In this document: one piece after another, positions 63,911 to 64,000 of the stretch
Position numbering within the stretch: position 1 is the first letter of the stretch
Layout of the letters: each line of letters begins with the position of its first letter
Assembly (NCBI GenBank): GCA_028554795.2
Contig: CM068842.1
Span: 53,457,608-53,521,607 of the forward strand
Source of the DNA: Sinohyriopsis cumingii
Taxonomy: Eukaryota > Mollusca > Bivalvia > Unionida > Unionidae
Direction: 5' to 3'
Length of the DNA stretch: 64,000 nt
Made by a program: the position numbers and the translations under genes
The notes under the pieces: model-generated
The model's database searches: none
The model's input: only the letters and a program-made list of their open reading frames with translations
What the model was told of the DNA's origin: nothing

Positions 63911-64000
63911 TTTCTAGGAGAAAAGGACATTATGCAGCAAAAAATGGGATAAAGCATGCAGATTGTTTATTCTTTAAAAAATCAGATTGTGTTAATATGT

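Overview
This is AT-rich animal nuclear DNA, not prokaryotic. It has spliced genes with GT-AG introns, AATAAA poly(A) signals, tRNA-derived SINEs, LINE, Ty3/gypsy and Crypton remnants, and long (TA)n, (CATA)n, (GATA)n and (TTA)n microsatellites. The clearest genes are a tandem pair of invertebrate-type interleukin-17 (IL-17) cytokines. Together with the SINE and LINE types this points to a lophotrochozoan, most likely a mollusc. The species cannot be named from the sequence alone.

Layout. 1-271 (minus) is the first coding exon of a secreted protein that runs off the left edge. 2.1-4.9 kb is a non-coding block repeated in direct orientation at 53.8-63.9 kb. 5.0-7.0 kb is a dead Ty3/gypsy pol gene on the minus strand, with a SINE inserted in it. 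9.2 kb holds another SINE and 9.8-10.9 kb a dead Crypton-like tyrosine recombinase. 13.5-15.0 kb is a dead LINE reverse transcriptase, followed by fragmentary minus-strand ORFs including a P-loop remnant near 17.6 kb. 21.9-25.5 kb carries IL-17 gene 1. 26.0-27.5 kb is a LINE 3' end, 27.9 kb a full-length SINE and 29.5 kb a SINE of a second family. 30.7-33.8 kb carries IL-17 gene 2. 34.3-35.1 kb is a weak two-exon gene candidate, and 35.5-36.5 kb a plus-strand remnant resembling the N-terminal part of a Polinton/adintovirus-type DNA polymerase B. 41-49.7 kb contains a locally duplicated non-coding block. 50.0-50.9 kb is a decayed minus-strand ORF whose first residues copy the histone H3 tail. 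52.9-53.3 kb is a perfect-period 36-bp minisatellite. The rest is AT-rich intergenic sequence.

How the genes relate. The two IL-17 genes share a TATA box, an inverted CCAAT box, an 8-codon first exon, one phase-0 intron and a single large second exon. They encode 193-residue proteins about 90% identical by hand count. A 179-nt core of exon 2 differs by one base although the introns and flanks are clearly diverged, which suggests gene conversion or very recent homogenisation. Both proteins keep one canonical IL-17 disulfide and lack both partners of the other. The remaining recognisable coding sequence is almost all mobile-element debris. Statements about identity are hand alignments, not computed scores.
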